Below are positions 8,304-15,519 of a stretch of DNA of 64,000 nucleotides, piece by piece (the first letter of the stretch is position 1; each line of letters starts with the position of its first letter). A program made the position numbers and the translations under genes. The notes beneath the pieces were generated by a model. That model did no database searches and was not told where the DNA came from. It saw only the letters and a program-made list of their open reading frames with translations. The DNA is from Planctomycetota bacterium (GTDB taxonomy: Bacteria > Planctomycetota > PUPC01 > JACPCR01): NCBI GenBank assembly GCA_016179685.1, contig JACPCR010000073.1, positions 62,001-126,000 of the forward strand, written 5' to 3'.

Positions 8304-9240
8304 TCAAGGAGAACACCTCAAGGCAAGGCGGCAACCGACGTAGTCGTTGCGGAGGTCCGGCTCACCAACGCCGCGACATGCCGACCGGCAGTACGAAGGG
8401 TCGAGGCGCCAACCGCCGCCACGGAGGACCCGGACCCGGCCCCAGACGTCCGTTGGACCCGTTGGACCCGTTGGATCCGTGACACTCCCCGTTGGATAAT
8501 CACCATACCAGTCCTGACACCACTCCCAAACGTTGCCGTGCATGTCATACAGTCCCCAGGGGTTTGGTTTTTTCTGGCCCACCGCGTGAGAGTAGTATTC
8601 TTCGATACTGATATACAACGTATTCTTATCACACCAAGCGTAGTCTCCAAGATTTGAATCATCATCCCCGAAGGACAAGCCTGTAACCGTCCCGGCTCGG
8701 CACGCATACTCCCACTCTGCTTCCGTCGGTAGAGAAAACTTTACCACGCCCGTTGAGAGCTTCTTAACCATCTCCTGGCAGTCTTCCCACGAAACATAAC
8801 TTACCGCATAGGACGCATTCCCCTTCGCAGACTCCTGCCCCGACCAAGGCTCGGTCCCCATCACCTTCTTCCACTCCCCCTGTGTCACTTCGTATTTACT
8901 CAAGTAGTAATGCCGCAGGTTCACCTGTGCACCGGCTTTGCACCACCGTCGTTGCCATTATTCGACCCCATGTCAAAGCTGCCCGCGGGATGAGAACCAA
9001 CTGCATCCCCGTGGCCTTGTGCCGGATTTCCAGGGGCAGGCCGCTCTTGGCGTCCGTGCCTTTGCGGATCGGATTGCCGTACGCGTCCTTGTCGCCCGCG
9101 GGTATCTCGAAGGCATCCCGCAGGCCTTCCGGATCGGGCCCGCGTGGTTCTTCCCCCGGGCTACTGGCGGGAAGGAGGTAGGAGAAGCTCATGAGGGGAA
9201 GGGAACAGAGGATTGCCCGGCAAAAGAAACCGCGCATCAT
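8304..9240 (-). pseudogene. SUMF1 / formylglycine-generating-enzyme-like gene with two frameshifts
   Basis: The gene starts at 9240 with a signal peptide (MMRGFFCRAILCSLPLMSFSYLL) and runs to EIRHKATGMQLVLIP, the usual lead-in to an FGE-sulfatase domain. A base is missing at about 8987-8989, after which a second frame reads AGSFDMGSNNGNDGGAKPVHR; a second base is missing at 8922-8925, after which the long frame reads VNLRHYYLSKYEVTQGEWKKVMG...LPTEAEWEYACRAG...GLYDMHGNVWEWCQDWYGDY...VLRGGGW to the stop at 8304. All SUMF1 landmarks are therefore present across three frames. Both lesions are single-base losses in short runs (GGGG to GGG, CCC to CC), so assembly error is a real alternative to pseudogenisation. 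A 9-bp unit (ACCCGTTGG-like) is repeated three times at 8452-8478, giving a PTGPTGPTD stretch. Confidence 0.8.
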
Positions 9241-9537
9241 AAGTCGCCCTTGTCCAAGAGGACGGAAGAGAGGAGTTTATTGGCGTGAGCCCGTCCTGGG
9301 CTGGAAACACATCCTTTGGACGGGAATTGTAAGGCCTTATTGGGATGCGTCCAGGGCGACAAATATATGGAGTTGAAAGAGCGCAACCGCCATCACCAAG
9401 CTTCGGGGAGATGGCCCCGCCCGATTTCATAACCGATGATGATTCAGCACTTCACGGATTTTCGTAGCGAAGCGCTTGGGCGCTTCGGCGAAGCCCGCAA
9501 GGGCTTCGCCTACGTTCCGCCGAGGTTACTAGCTGGC
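9241..9537. other. Intergenic region without recognisable gene
   Basis: Between the start of the SUMF1 gene and the end of the large secreted-protein gene I see only short degenerate palindromes such as GCGAAGCGCTTGGGCGCTTCGGCGAAG (as arms, near 9467-9492). No coding signal. Confidence 0.5.
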
Positions 9538-9577
9538 TTCGCGGTTCAGAAGCGCGGGTGCACTTCTGAACCGCGAA
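9538..9577. repeat. Hairpin family copy 1, directly after a stop codon
   Basis: TTCGCGGTTCAGAAG (9538-9552) pairs with CTTCTGAACCGCGAA (9563-9577), 15 bp, with an inner GC/GC pair around GGGT. It abuts the stop codon of the gene at 9579-13265. It shares the core GTTCAGAAGnGC-4 nt-GCACTTCTGAAC with the hairpins at 32924-32967, 45917-45962 and 45964-46007, while the outer arms differ but stay self-complementary. It may act as a terminator. Confidence 0.85.
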
Positions 9578-9578
9578 A

Positions 9579-12500
9579 CTAGTACCGAAACTCCACCCGG
9601 TTGTTGTAGCGGTTCAAGTCCGGATGCTTCCGTTCCGGGTCCAGCTCGATGAGGATGGAGCGCTTGGTGATCGCGTTGGCGTTGGTGATCTCGACCATCT
9701 CGGTCTTGGGCAGCAGGTCCAGCGGGGGCTCGATGCGGCGGACCACGCGTTCGCCGATCACCGCGCCGGTGTGTCCGTCGCTCACGCGCACGGCGAGATT
9801 TTCGACGGGCTTGCTGCCGAGGTTGTGCACCGTGGCGTGGAGATGGTCGCCGTACTCGAGCACGACGTCGGCCAGGCCGATCGCGGCGTCCGGCAGATCG
9901 TACTCCATCGGGCGCGTCTCGATGGCCTCGACCTTGAGGAGGCTTCCCTGCCTGGGCGGAAGATCGAGGTCCAGGGCAGCGCCGCGGTCCAGCTCCATCT
10001 CCCGCTGCAAAAGGGCATCCTCGGCCGCGCCGTCGGCGTTGGCGTCGCGATGAAGGGATACGCGATAGCGCCCGGGCAGCAAGCGCCAGACGCGCAGGCC
10101 GAGCCGATGCTCCGTCTCCGCGAAGCAGAAAAATCGGGCCGTGAAGCCGGATTCGGTGCTCTCGGAGACAAGGGCGGCGACGTCCATCGCGCCGCGGGTG
10201 TAGCTGAGGGCGTGCCGCGGCCAGAAGCAGCCGCTGGCGCCGCGGGTCACCGCCATCGCCCCGAGCCGCGCCCGCGTCAGGCTCGGACTCGGCAACGGGA
10301 TGCGGTCCGTCGAAGGCTGCGCCACCGTGTAAAGCCATTCCTGGTTGTTGATGAATCGGCAGGCCTGCCGGTAGGACTGCACCAGATAGGACAGGTCTCC
10401 GCTGGCCCGGTACGCCAGCCAGAAGTACTCCGTCATGCGGTCCGAGTAGCCGGCGTATTCGGGCAGATTCCCTGCGAAGAACCGCCAGGGATTCCCCTTT
10501 GCCCCCTGGACGAATTTGTCGGCCCACTCGGGCTTGATCGTGCCAACCTCGTCCAGCAGGGCGTTCAACGCTTCCGGATTGTTGCGGGGATCGCCCCTTT
10601 CATCGATGCGCTTGAGGTACTCGGCGCGGCGCTCCGCGTCGTCCGGATACCGGAGGCGCAGGTACGCGTCGCCTACCAGGCCCCACACCTCTGGCGACCT
10701 TTTCCAGAGTCGAATCACCTTCGTGGCCTCGGGGTGGCGGTTGTACCACGTCAGGTAGGCGGCGGGATAAAGCATGAGATAATTGACGCCCACGTCCTGG
10801 CCGAAGCCGCCCTCGGTGTACACGCCGCTGTAGCCGAGGTAGTTCGAGCGGAAGGTATAGCTGCCGTCCTCGTTCACCTTCATCCACTTGGGGAAGTAGT
10901 GGCTCGAGGCGCGCATCACGTGCTCCACCGCAATCGGGTCCCCGTAATCGACGAGGAGCTGATGGCAAATCGCGCCCATACCCTCCTCGTACGAGTGCAA
11001 GGCGTCGCGGATCGTGCGGGAAACGCCCTCGACGAGCGCATCCCGGTACAGCCCCCCCCAGAACTTCTGCAACGCTCTCGTGATCTTTCGATCATCGTCA
11101 AACGCCAGAGCGTAGTCGCTCCAGTATTCCGTCATGTCCGTGTCATCGCCCCAGACGCCGCCGAACTCGCCCGTCTCCGCCTGCCGGTGATCGATGATCC
11201 AATGGATGATCCGGCGGTTGGCGGCCAGGCTCTGCATCTGCCAGAAGGCCCAATCGGGCGCGCCCGTGGTGTTCGCCGGCGCGGCAAAGGGGAGGTCCTC
11301 TGCCCGCCAGGAGACGCGTGCGGCCAGTTCCATGGTGGGCCGGGCATCCGGAGCGAAGAGCATCAGCCACTTGAGCGGGTAGAAAAGCCGGCCCCAGCCC
11401 TGGTAGCCCAGCACGTCCCAGATGTGCCCCTCGTTCGTCTCGGCGTAGGCCTCGCGGGCGAATTCCGTCTGGTCCTCGACGGCCGCCGGCAACACCCGGC
11501 CCCCGTCCTCCGCCAGGCACAGGGAAAGGCTTGTCCCGCCATCGCCCATCCGCCAGGTGACCGGCTCGGAGGCGGTCACGAGCACGGCGACCTCGCGTCC
11601 GGGGTCCTCGAGCTGGTTCTTCCCGTCCCTTCCGACAAGCTGCGTCACCTTTGGGAAGCTGATCACGGGCCGGCCCTGCAGGTGCAGCGTGAAGGCCTGG
11701 GGGCCCTTGCCCCGCGGCACGAGCACGGCCTCCGCGTCCAGCCAGTCCCGCTGGGGCATGACGGGCTCCTTGACGAGGACGCGCACGGCCGTGGGCTGGT
11801 ACAGGCTATCGACAACGAGCTTGAGCACCACGCCTTCCAGCGGCAGAGCTTCCTCGAGCGTGTTCGTCAGAAGCTGAAAACCGCCAAATGCCGGTGACTT
11901 CACCTCCCATTCCGGCGTCTTCGCCTCGGTCGCCAGCACCGCGTTGTCGAATCGCGTGGGCGTCTCGCCCAGGGCCGACACGCCCGCAAGCGTTGCAGGA
12001 AGGCGGGCCAGCCTCGCCGTGCTGAACGCGCGGCGCCTCTTCGGCAAGGCCCTGACCGGCTCGACCCGGTAGAAGTCGATCTGGCCCACCTGGCCCCAGT
12101 CCCGTTCGAGCAGCAGGCGAAGGTCGCTGCGCTCGGTGGCGAAGCTGCCGCGCCAGAGAGGCCGTTTCGTAGAAATTTCAAACAGCTTGTTCGCTCCGAC
12201 GCCCGGCAGCACCTCCATCAAGCGGCCTGAGAAGGGGCGCTGGGCAAAGAGTCGGACGCGGTCGAATCTCTGGCCGGGCGCTAGATGAAACTCGACCCTC
12301 TGGCCCTTGGTGGAGGCCCCGTATTTCTGGAGCGGCCAACAGGTGTCGCGCAGGCCCTCGAAGGGCTGGGCCACTGCGCGATGGGCGTCGATCGCTTGAG
12401 TCACCCGAGCGAACGTCCAGGACAGCGTCTTCCCGCTCAGAACCTGCGGCAGCTCGGCGAGGTCCGCCGCGGACCAGCCCCTTCGAGCAAGTTCGGCCTC

Positions 12501-13265
12501 GAGGCGTTGCACGTCCGAGGCGATCGGGATCGGATCGCCCGTGGGCTTCTCGCCCCGGGCAAGCTGCGCCACCTGCGCGTCGGACAGGCATTCCGCAAAA
12601 CAGTAGGCCTCATCCACCCCAAACGGGGCGGTCGAATAGGCCCAATCGCCGAATACGAGTATCCGCGGACAGGCGCTCCAGTCCCAGCGGCCCCGTCCCC
12701 AGTTGCTCACGACGCGCTGCCCGTCCTCGTAGACCGTGACGCCTTCGTGGCGGTCCCAGACCGCAGCGAGGTGATGCCACTCGTCCTTCTTCCAGCGCTC
12801 GTACGTGGGCTTGAGCTCGAGGACCGGCGAATACCGCCCGATGTCGAAAAAATGGAGCGCAAAGCTCGTCTGCTTGTTGACGTTGACCTTGTTGATGAAC
12901 TGGATGACGCCCGCCCAGTAGCCTTCGAGATCGGACGAAACGCCCGCCAAAGGGTCCCACTCCGCCGCGCCCGGCTCATACAACGGCTTGTAAAAGAAGG
13001 CCAGCGTCCCGCGGTCGAGATCAATGTTGCCGCGGCCGTCCCATCGGATGCCGTTGTAGCGGCGTACAGACAGCGCCGCCTTGCCGACCGGCCCGTCCTC
13101 GTACTTCTCGATCTTCGCCTGAAACGGCTTCGGATTGCCCCGCGCCACCACAGCGTCGGGCGAGCCCTCGAAGGGGACATAGAAGATCGGCTGCGGGTCG
13201 GCCGCCAGCGTCCCGGCCGAAAGCAAGAAGAGGCAGGAGACAGCTCGAGAGAGATGGTTTCTCAT
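9579..13265 (-). CDS. Large secreted protein: LamG-like domain, toroid-like central region, CARDB-like C-terminus
   Basis: A 1228-residue exported protein. The signal peptide is MRNHLSRAVSCLFLLSAGTLAA. Residues about 25-240 resemble a concanavalin A-like/LamG domain (IFYVPFEGSPDAVV..., RGTLAFFYKP, EWHHLAAVWDRHEGVTVYEDGQ, GVDEAYCFAECLSDAQV), which would bind glycans. The central 400-500 residues (DWAFWQMQSLAANRRIIHWIIDHRQAETGEFGGVWGDDTDMTEYW..., then helical segments ending in LYTVAQPSTDRIPLP) look like an alpha/alpha-toroid of glycan-active enzymes, but I do not recognise the family. The last about 120 residues (ADVVLEYGDHLHATVHNLGSKPVENLAVRVSDG) resemble a CARDB/Ig-like module. It is transcribed away from the GntR-fusion regulator, with which it shares the 13266-13570 intergenic region and possibly regulation. 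Confidence 0.8.
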   Translation of the reverse strand: MRNHLSRAVSCLFLLSAGTLAADPQPIFYVPFEGSPDAVVARGNPKPFQAKIEKYEDGPVGKAALSVRRYNGIRWDGRGNIDLDRGTLAFFYKPLYEPGAAEWDPLAGVSSDLEGYWAGVIQFINKVNVNKQTSFALHFFDIGRYSPVLELKPTYERWKKDEWHHLAAVWDRHEGVTVYEDGQRVVSNWGRGRWDWSACPRILVFGDWAYSTAPFGVDEAYCFAECLSDAQVAQLARGEKPTGDPIPIASDVQRLEAELARRGWSAADLAELPQVLSGKTLSWTFARVTQAIDAHRAVAQPFEGLRDTCWPLQKYGASTKGQRVEFHLAPGQRFDRVRLFAQRPFSGRLMEVLPGVGANKLFEISTKRPLWRGSFATERSDLRLLLERDWGQVGQIDFYRVEPVRALPKRRRAFSTARLARLPATLAGVSALGETPTRFDNAVLATEAKTPEWEVKSPAFGGFQLLTNTLEEALPLEGVVLKLVVDSLYQPTAVRVLVKEPVMPQRDWLDAEAVLVPRGKGPQAFTLHLQGRPVISFPKVTQLVGRDGKNQLEDPGREVAVLVTASEPVTWRMGDGGTSLSLCLAEDGGRVLPAAVEDQTEFAREAYAETNEGHIWDVLGYQGWGRLFYPLKWLMLFAPDARPTMELAARVSWRAEDLPFAAPANTTGAPDWAFWQMQSLAANRRIIHWIIDHRQAETGEFGGVWGDDTDMTEYWSDYALAFDDDRKITRALQKFWGGLYRDALVEGVSRTIRDALHSYEEGMGAICHQLLVDYGDPIAVEHVMRASSHYFPKWMKVNEDGSYTFRSNYLGYSGVYTEGGFGQDVGVNYLMLYPAAYLTWYNRHPEATKVIRLWKRSPEVWGLVGDAYLRLRYPDDAERRAEYLKRIDERGDPRNNPEALNALLDEVGTIKPEWADKFVQGAKGNPWRFFAGNLPEYAGYSDRMTEYFWLAYRASGDLSYLVQSYRQACRFINNQEWLYTVAQPSTDRIPLPSPSLTRARLGAMAVTRGASGCFWPRHALSYTRGAMDVAALVSESTESGFTARFFCFAETEHRLGLRVWRLLPGRYRVSLHRDANADGAAEDALLQREMELDRGAALDLDLPPRQGSLLKVEAIETRPMEYDLPDAAIGLADVVLEYGDHLHATVHNLGSKPVENLAVRVSDGHTGAVIGERVVRRIEPPLDLLPKTEMVEITNANAITKRSILIELDPERKHPDLNRYNNRVEFRY

Positions 13266-13500
13266 GGCGTGAAAAATTCTGTGCGTCTAGGGGAATTTCC
13301 GCGTTCGACGTTCACAGTCTATCCCCTCGGGAAGGCGTCGGCTACGCGAAATTAGGCCGTAGCCGGAGCGCGTGAGCGCTTCGGAAGGATGCCAGCGGGG
13401 ACGCTGGCGCTCCCAGGCCGTAGCCGGAGTGCGTGAGCGCTTCGGAAGGATACCAACAAGATGCTGGCGCTCTCAGGGCGCGTCGGCCAAGCGTTTCCTT
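13266..13500. repeat. Intergenic region with 61-bp tandem repeat
   Basis: Two units begin AGGCCGTAGCCGGAG at 13354 and 13415 (period 61 bp). Each carries GCGTGAGCGCTTCGGAAGG and a hairpin of GCCAGC...GCTGGC type (CCAACAAGATGCTGG in the second, diverged unit). Nothing else is recognisable before the promoter at 13503. Confidence 0.8.
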
Positions 13501-13502
13501 GC

Positions 13503-13530
13503 TTGAAAATTCCATCATACATGCTATGAT
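13503..13530 (+). promoter_or_regulatory. Sigma70-type promoter for the GntR-fusion gene
   Basis: TTGAAA (13503-13508), a 16-bp spacer and TATGAT (13525-13530) with an upstream TG (extended -10). It is AT-rich against a GC-rich background and ends 40 bp before the ATG at 13571. Transcription would start near 13537, just ahead of the palindrome at 13544-13554. Confidence 0.65.
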
Positions 13531-13543
13531 TTATGACAGATAT

Positions 13544-13554
13544 TGACAGTGTCA
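13544..13554. promoter_or_regulatory. Candidate autoregulatory operator TGACAGTGTCA
   Basis: A perfect 11-bp palindrome just downstream of the predicted transcription start of a GntR-family gene. A direct half-site copy TGACAG lies at 13534-13539. Position and symmetry fit repression by the encoded regulator; binding is inference. Confidence 0.5.
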
Positions 13555-13570
13555 CTGAACGAGACATTGC

Positions 13571-15055
13571 ATGGCCAGGCCCAGCACCCATAGCGCCCGT
13601 GAAATCGCCGAAGAGATCGAGCGGCTGGTCACAAGCCGGAGAAGTGGGGCCGGCGAGCTTCTACCCTCCTTGAGGGACCTTTCCCTCCGGTACGACGTGA
13701 GCCACGAGACCGTGCGCCGGGCCTACCAGGCCCTCGAGGCCCGCGGGCTCGTCACCAAGAAGGCCGGACTTGGATTTCTCATTCCCCCGGCCGATCAGCG
13801 AGGCGAGGCTCGACCTAACCCTTTGGATCAGGCTCTTGTCCCTACCGGGGAGTCTTTCCTCGGGATTGAGCCTTCTTCTTCGGCAGGGAACTCCTTGACG
13901 TTCCAGACGTGCGAGCACCATGCGGAGAAGATCCCGCTCTGGTCGAGGCTCATCGCTAGCTTCTGCGCAGGTCATCCTTTGGCGAAGGTGCAGATGGTCC
14001 CTTCCCAGCTTACGCCGGAAAGGCTCAGGAGGGAGTCACCGGCGGACGTGCTCCATTCCTCGAGCTGGCTGCTCGCGGACCTGGCTGACCGCGGCCGGAT
14101 CCTTAATCTTAGCCCCTGGACCAGCGACGAGCCCATCTTCCGAGGCGCTCTGATGGCGGACTTCCGGGTCGATCAGGACCCCTGCTGGTTCGTACCCATC
14201 ACCTTCAATACTCCCGCAGTCTACGTAAACCCTTGCCTTATAGGAACTTTAGCCTATAACCTGCTCCGGTCCCGATGGCGCATGGAGTCGCTCATGGACT
14301 GGGCGGTCCGGGTAGGAAAGGAAGGTAAAGGCCCGTTTTCCGTGTCTCTTCTCAGGCCCCACCTTCTCGTCTACTGCCTCGGAGTCGATCTCTTCGACGC
14401 GGCCCGGCTTGAGGCCAACCGGGTCGGGCTTCTCGAAGCCCTCGAAAGACTCCGGGCCTGGTTTCAGCTCTGCCCCTTCTACGAGCCCGACTCCCTGAGC
14501 CGGGACGCCAACGAGCGCCTCGAGCTTTTCATCGCCGGCCGGGCCGGGATCGCTTTCTACCACACCTTCGCCATCCCAGACGCGATTCGCCGCATGACCT
14601 TCGACTGGGAGGTCTGGCCCCTGCCCCTCGAAGGAAGTCTTCCCATCCCGAAGATCACCCTGGCTTGCGCCGTCTCCAAAGACTGCTCCTGCCCGGACCT
14701 CGCCTTCGAGTTTATCCGCTTCCTGGCCGGGCCAGACGCCCAGTCCCTGCTCGCTGCGGAGAAGAACAATATCCCGGTCCTCCGGACCGCCGCGGTTTCG
14801 GAATCTTTTCTCTCTCCGCCCCCGCGGGGTCTCGATTTCTTCCTGAGCGCCATGACCTCGACACGGGAGATTTTCGAGCCTGGAGGTGAGGCCTTTTTCC
14901 AGGCGTACACCGCTGCCTTCGACAAGGAGATCCTCCGCTTCCTGCTCGAAGATCGCCCGGTGAACACGACCGTAGACCGTCTCACAACCTGTGCCCGGCA
15001 GCTTCTCAAGGCCTACGGGCTGGTGGAGACGATCCCTGAGGACACTGAACCATGA
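13571..15055 (+). CDS. GntR-family regulator fused to a periplasmic-binding-protein type II-like sensor domain
   Basis: A 494-residue cytosolic protein (no signal peptide). Residues about 9-72 form a GntR winged helix: IAEEIERLVTSRRSGAGELLPSLRDLSLRYDVSHETVRRAYQALEARGLVTKK. From about residue 105 the sequence resembles family 1 extracellular sugar-binding proteins (UgpB/MalE-like), for example PLWSRLIASFCAGHPLAKVQMVPSQ, PADVLHSSSWLLADLADRGRILNLSPW, AGRAGIAFYHTFAIP and LAFEFIRFLAGPDAQSLLAAEKNNIPVLR. Normal GntR sensors are FCD, UTRA, MocR or LacI-type (type I) domains, so a type II binding fold here is unusual. It probably senses an intracellular sugar. It has its own promoter and palindrome, overlaps the truncated dioxygenase gene by ATGA, and is divergent from the 9579-13265 gene and upstream of a giant glycosidase-like gene. 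Confidence 0.88.
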   Translation: MARPSTHSAREIAEEIERLVTSRRSGAGELLPSLRDLSLRYDVSHETVRRAYQALEARGLVTKKAGLGFLIPPADQRGEARPNPLDQALVPTGESFLGIEPSSSAGNSLTFQTCEHHAEKIPLWSRLIASFCAGHPLAKVQMVPSQLTPERLRRESPADVLHSSSWLLADLADRGRILNLSPWTSDEPIFRGALMADFRVDQDPCWFVPITFNTPAVYVNPCLIGTLAYNLLRSRWRMESLMDWAVRVGKEGKGPFSVSLLRPHLLVYCLGVDLFDAARLEANRVGLLEALERLRAWFQLCPFYEPDSLSRDANERLELFIAGRAGIAFYHTFAIPDAIRRMTFDWEVWPLPLEGSLPIPKITLACAVSKDCSCPDLAFEFIRFLAGPDAQSLLAAEKNNIPVLRTAAVSESFLSPPPRGLDFFLSAMTSTREIFEPGGEAFFQAYTAAFDKEILRFLLEDRPVNTTVDRLTTCARQLLKAYGLVETIPEDTEP

Positions 15056-15441
15056 ATTTATCGGAACAGACCTACCGTCACTACTGGGACAAGGGTTGGG
15101 CCGTGATCGAAGGCGTCTTTTTACGGCAAGAGACCGACCCCATCGCCGCGGTAGCCCTCTCCCTGTCCAAAGAAGAATTAAGGGGCAACCCGCAGCCGGG
15201 CGCTCGAGTCGATCGTTCCCTGGACGGGAAGGAGATGGCGCCGCGCAAGCTCGATTCCCCTTTCCTGAAGGACCCTGCATTCCGTTCCTTCGTGCTGGAT
15301 GTCCGCCTCGTCGGCCTTATACGCAGTTTCCTGGGCGAGAATCCCGTCCTCCTCACGGACCAGATCCTGATGAAGCCGCCCCGATACGGCTCCCAGAAGC
15401 CCTATCACCAGGACAACGCTTACTTCCGCAAAATTTTTTAG
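15052..15441 (+). pseudogene. C-terminally truncated phytanoyl-CoA dioxygenase-like gene
   Basis: A 129-residue open frame that begins inside the regulator stop (ATGA overlap) and has the N-terminal half of a PhyH-type Fe(II)/2-oxoglutarate oxygenase: SEQTYRHYWDKGWAVIEGVF, then LTDQILMKPPRYGSQKPYHQDNAYF. The first two iron ligands (His119, Asp121) are present, but the protein stops eight residues later, so the distal His and the 2-oxoglutarate Arg, normally another 100-130 residues on, are absent. The break coincides with the TGACACC repeat cluster at 15445-15505. Full-length homologues are at 33688-34533 and 34645-35535. Inactive by inference. Confidence 0.8.
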
Positions 15442-15444
15442 AGA

Positions 15445-15505
15445 AGTCAGGGGTCAGGGGTACCCTCTGACTCTTCCCTGACACCTGACACCTGACACCT
15501 GACCT
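15445..15505. repeat. TGACACC repeat cluster
   Basis: AAGTCAGGGGTCAGGGGTACC followed by CTGACACCTGACACCTGACACC in overlapping units. It is the same unit as at 177-237 and 55918-55955 and marks the point where the dioxygenase gene is cut short. Confidence 0.75.
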
Positions 15506-15519
15506 CCTCTCCGCCGCCT

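Noticed and set aside
9624..11897. A 750-codon plus-strand frame opposite the 1228-residue secreted protein
   Set aside because: The minus-strand gene has a signal peptide and domain-like blocks; the reverse frame begins and ends without context.
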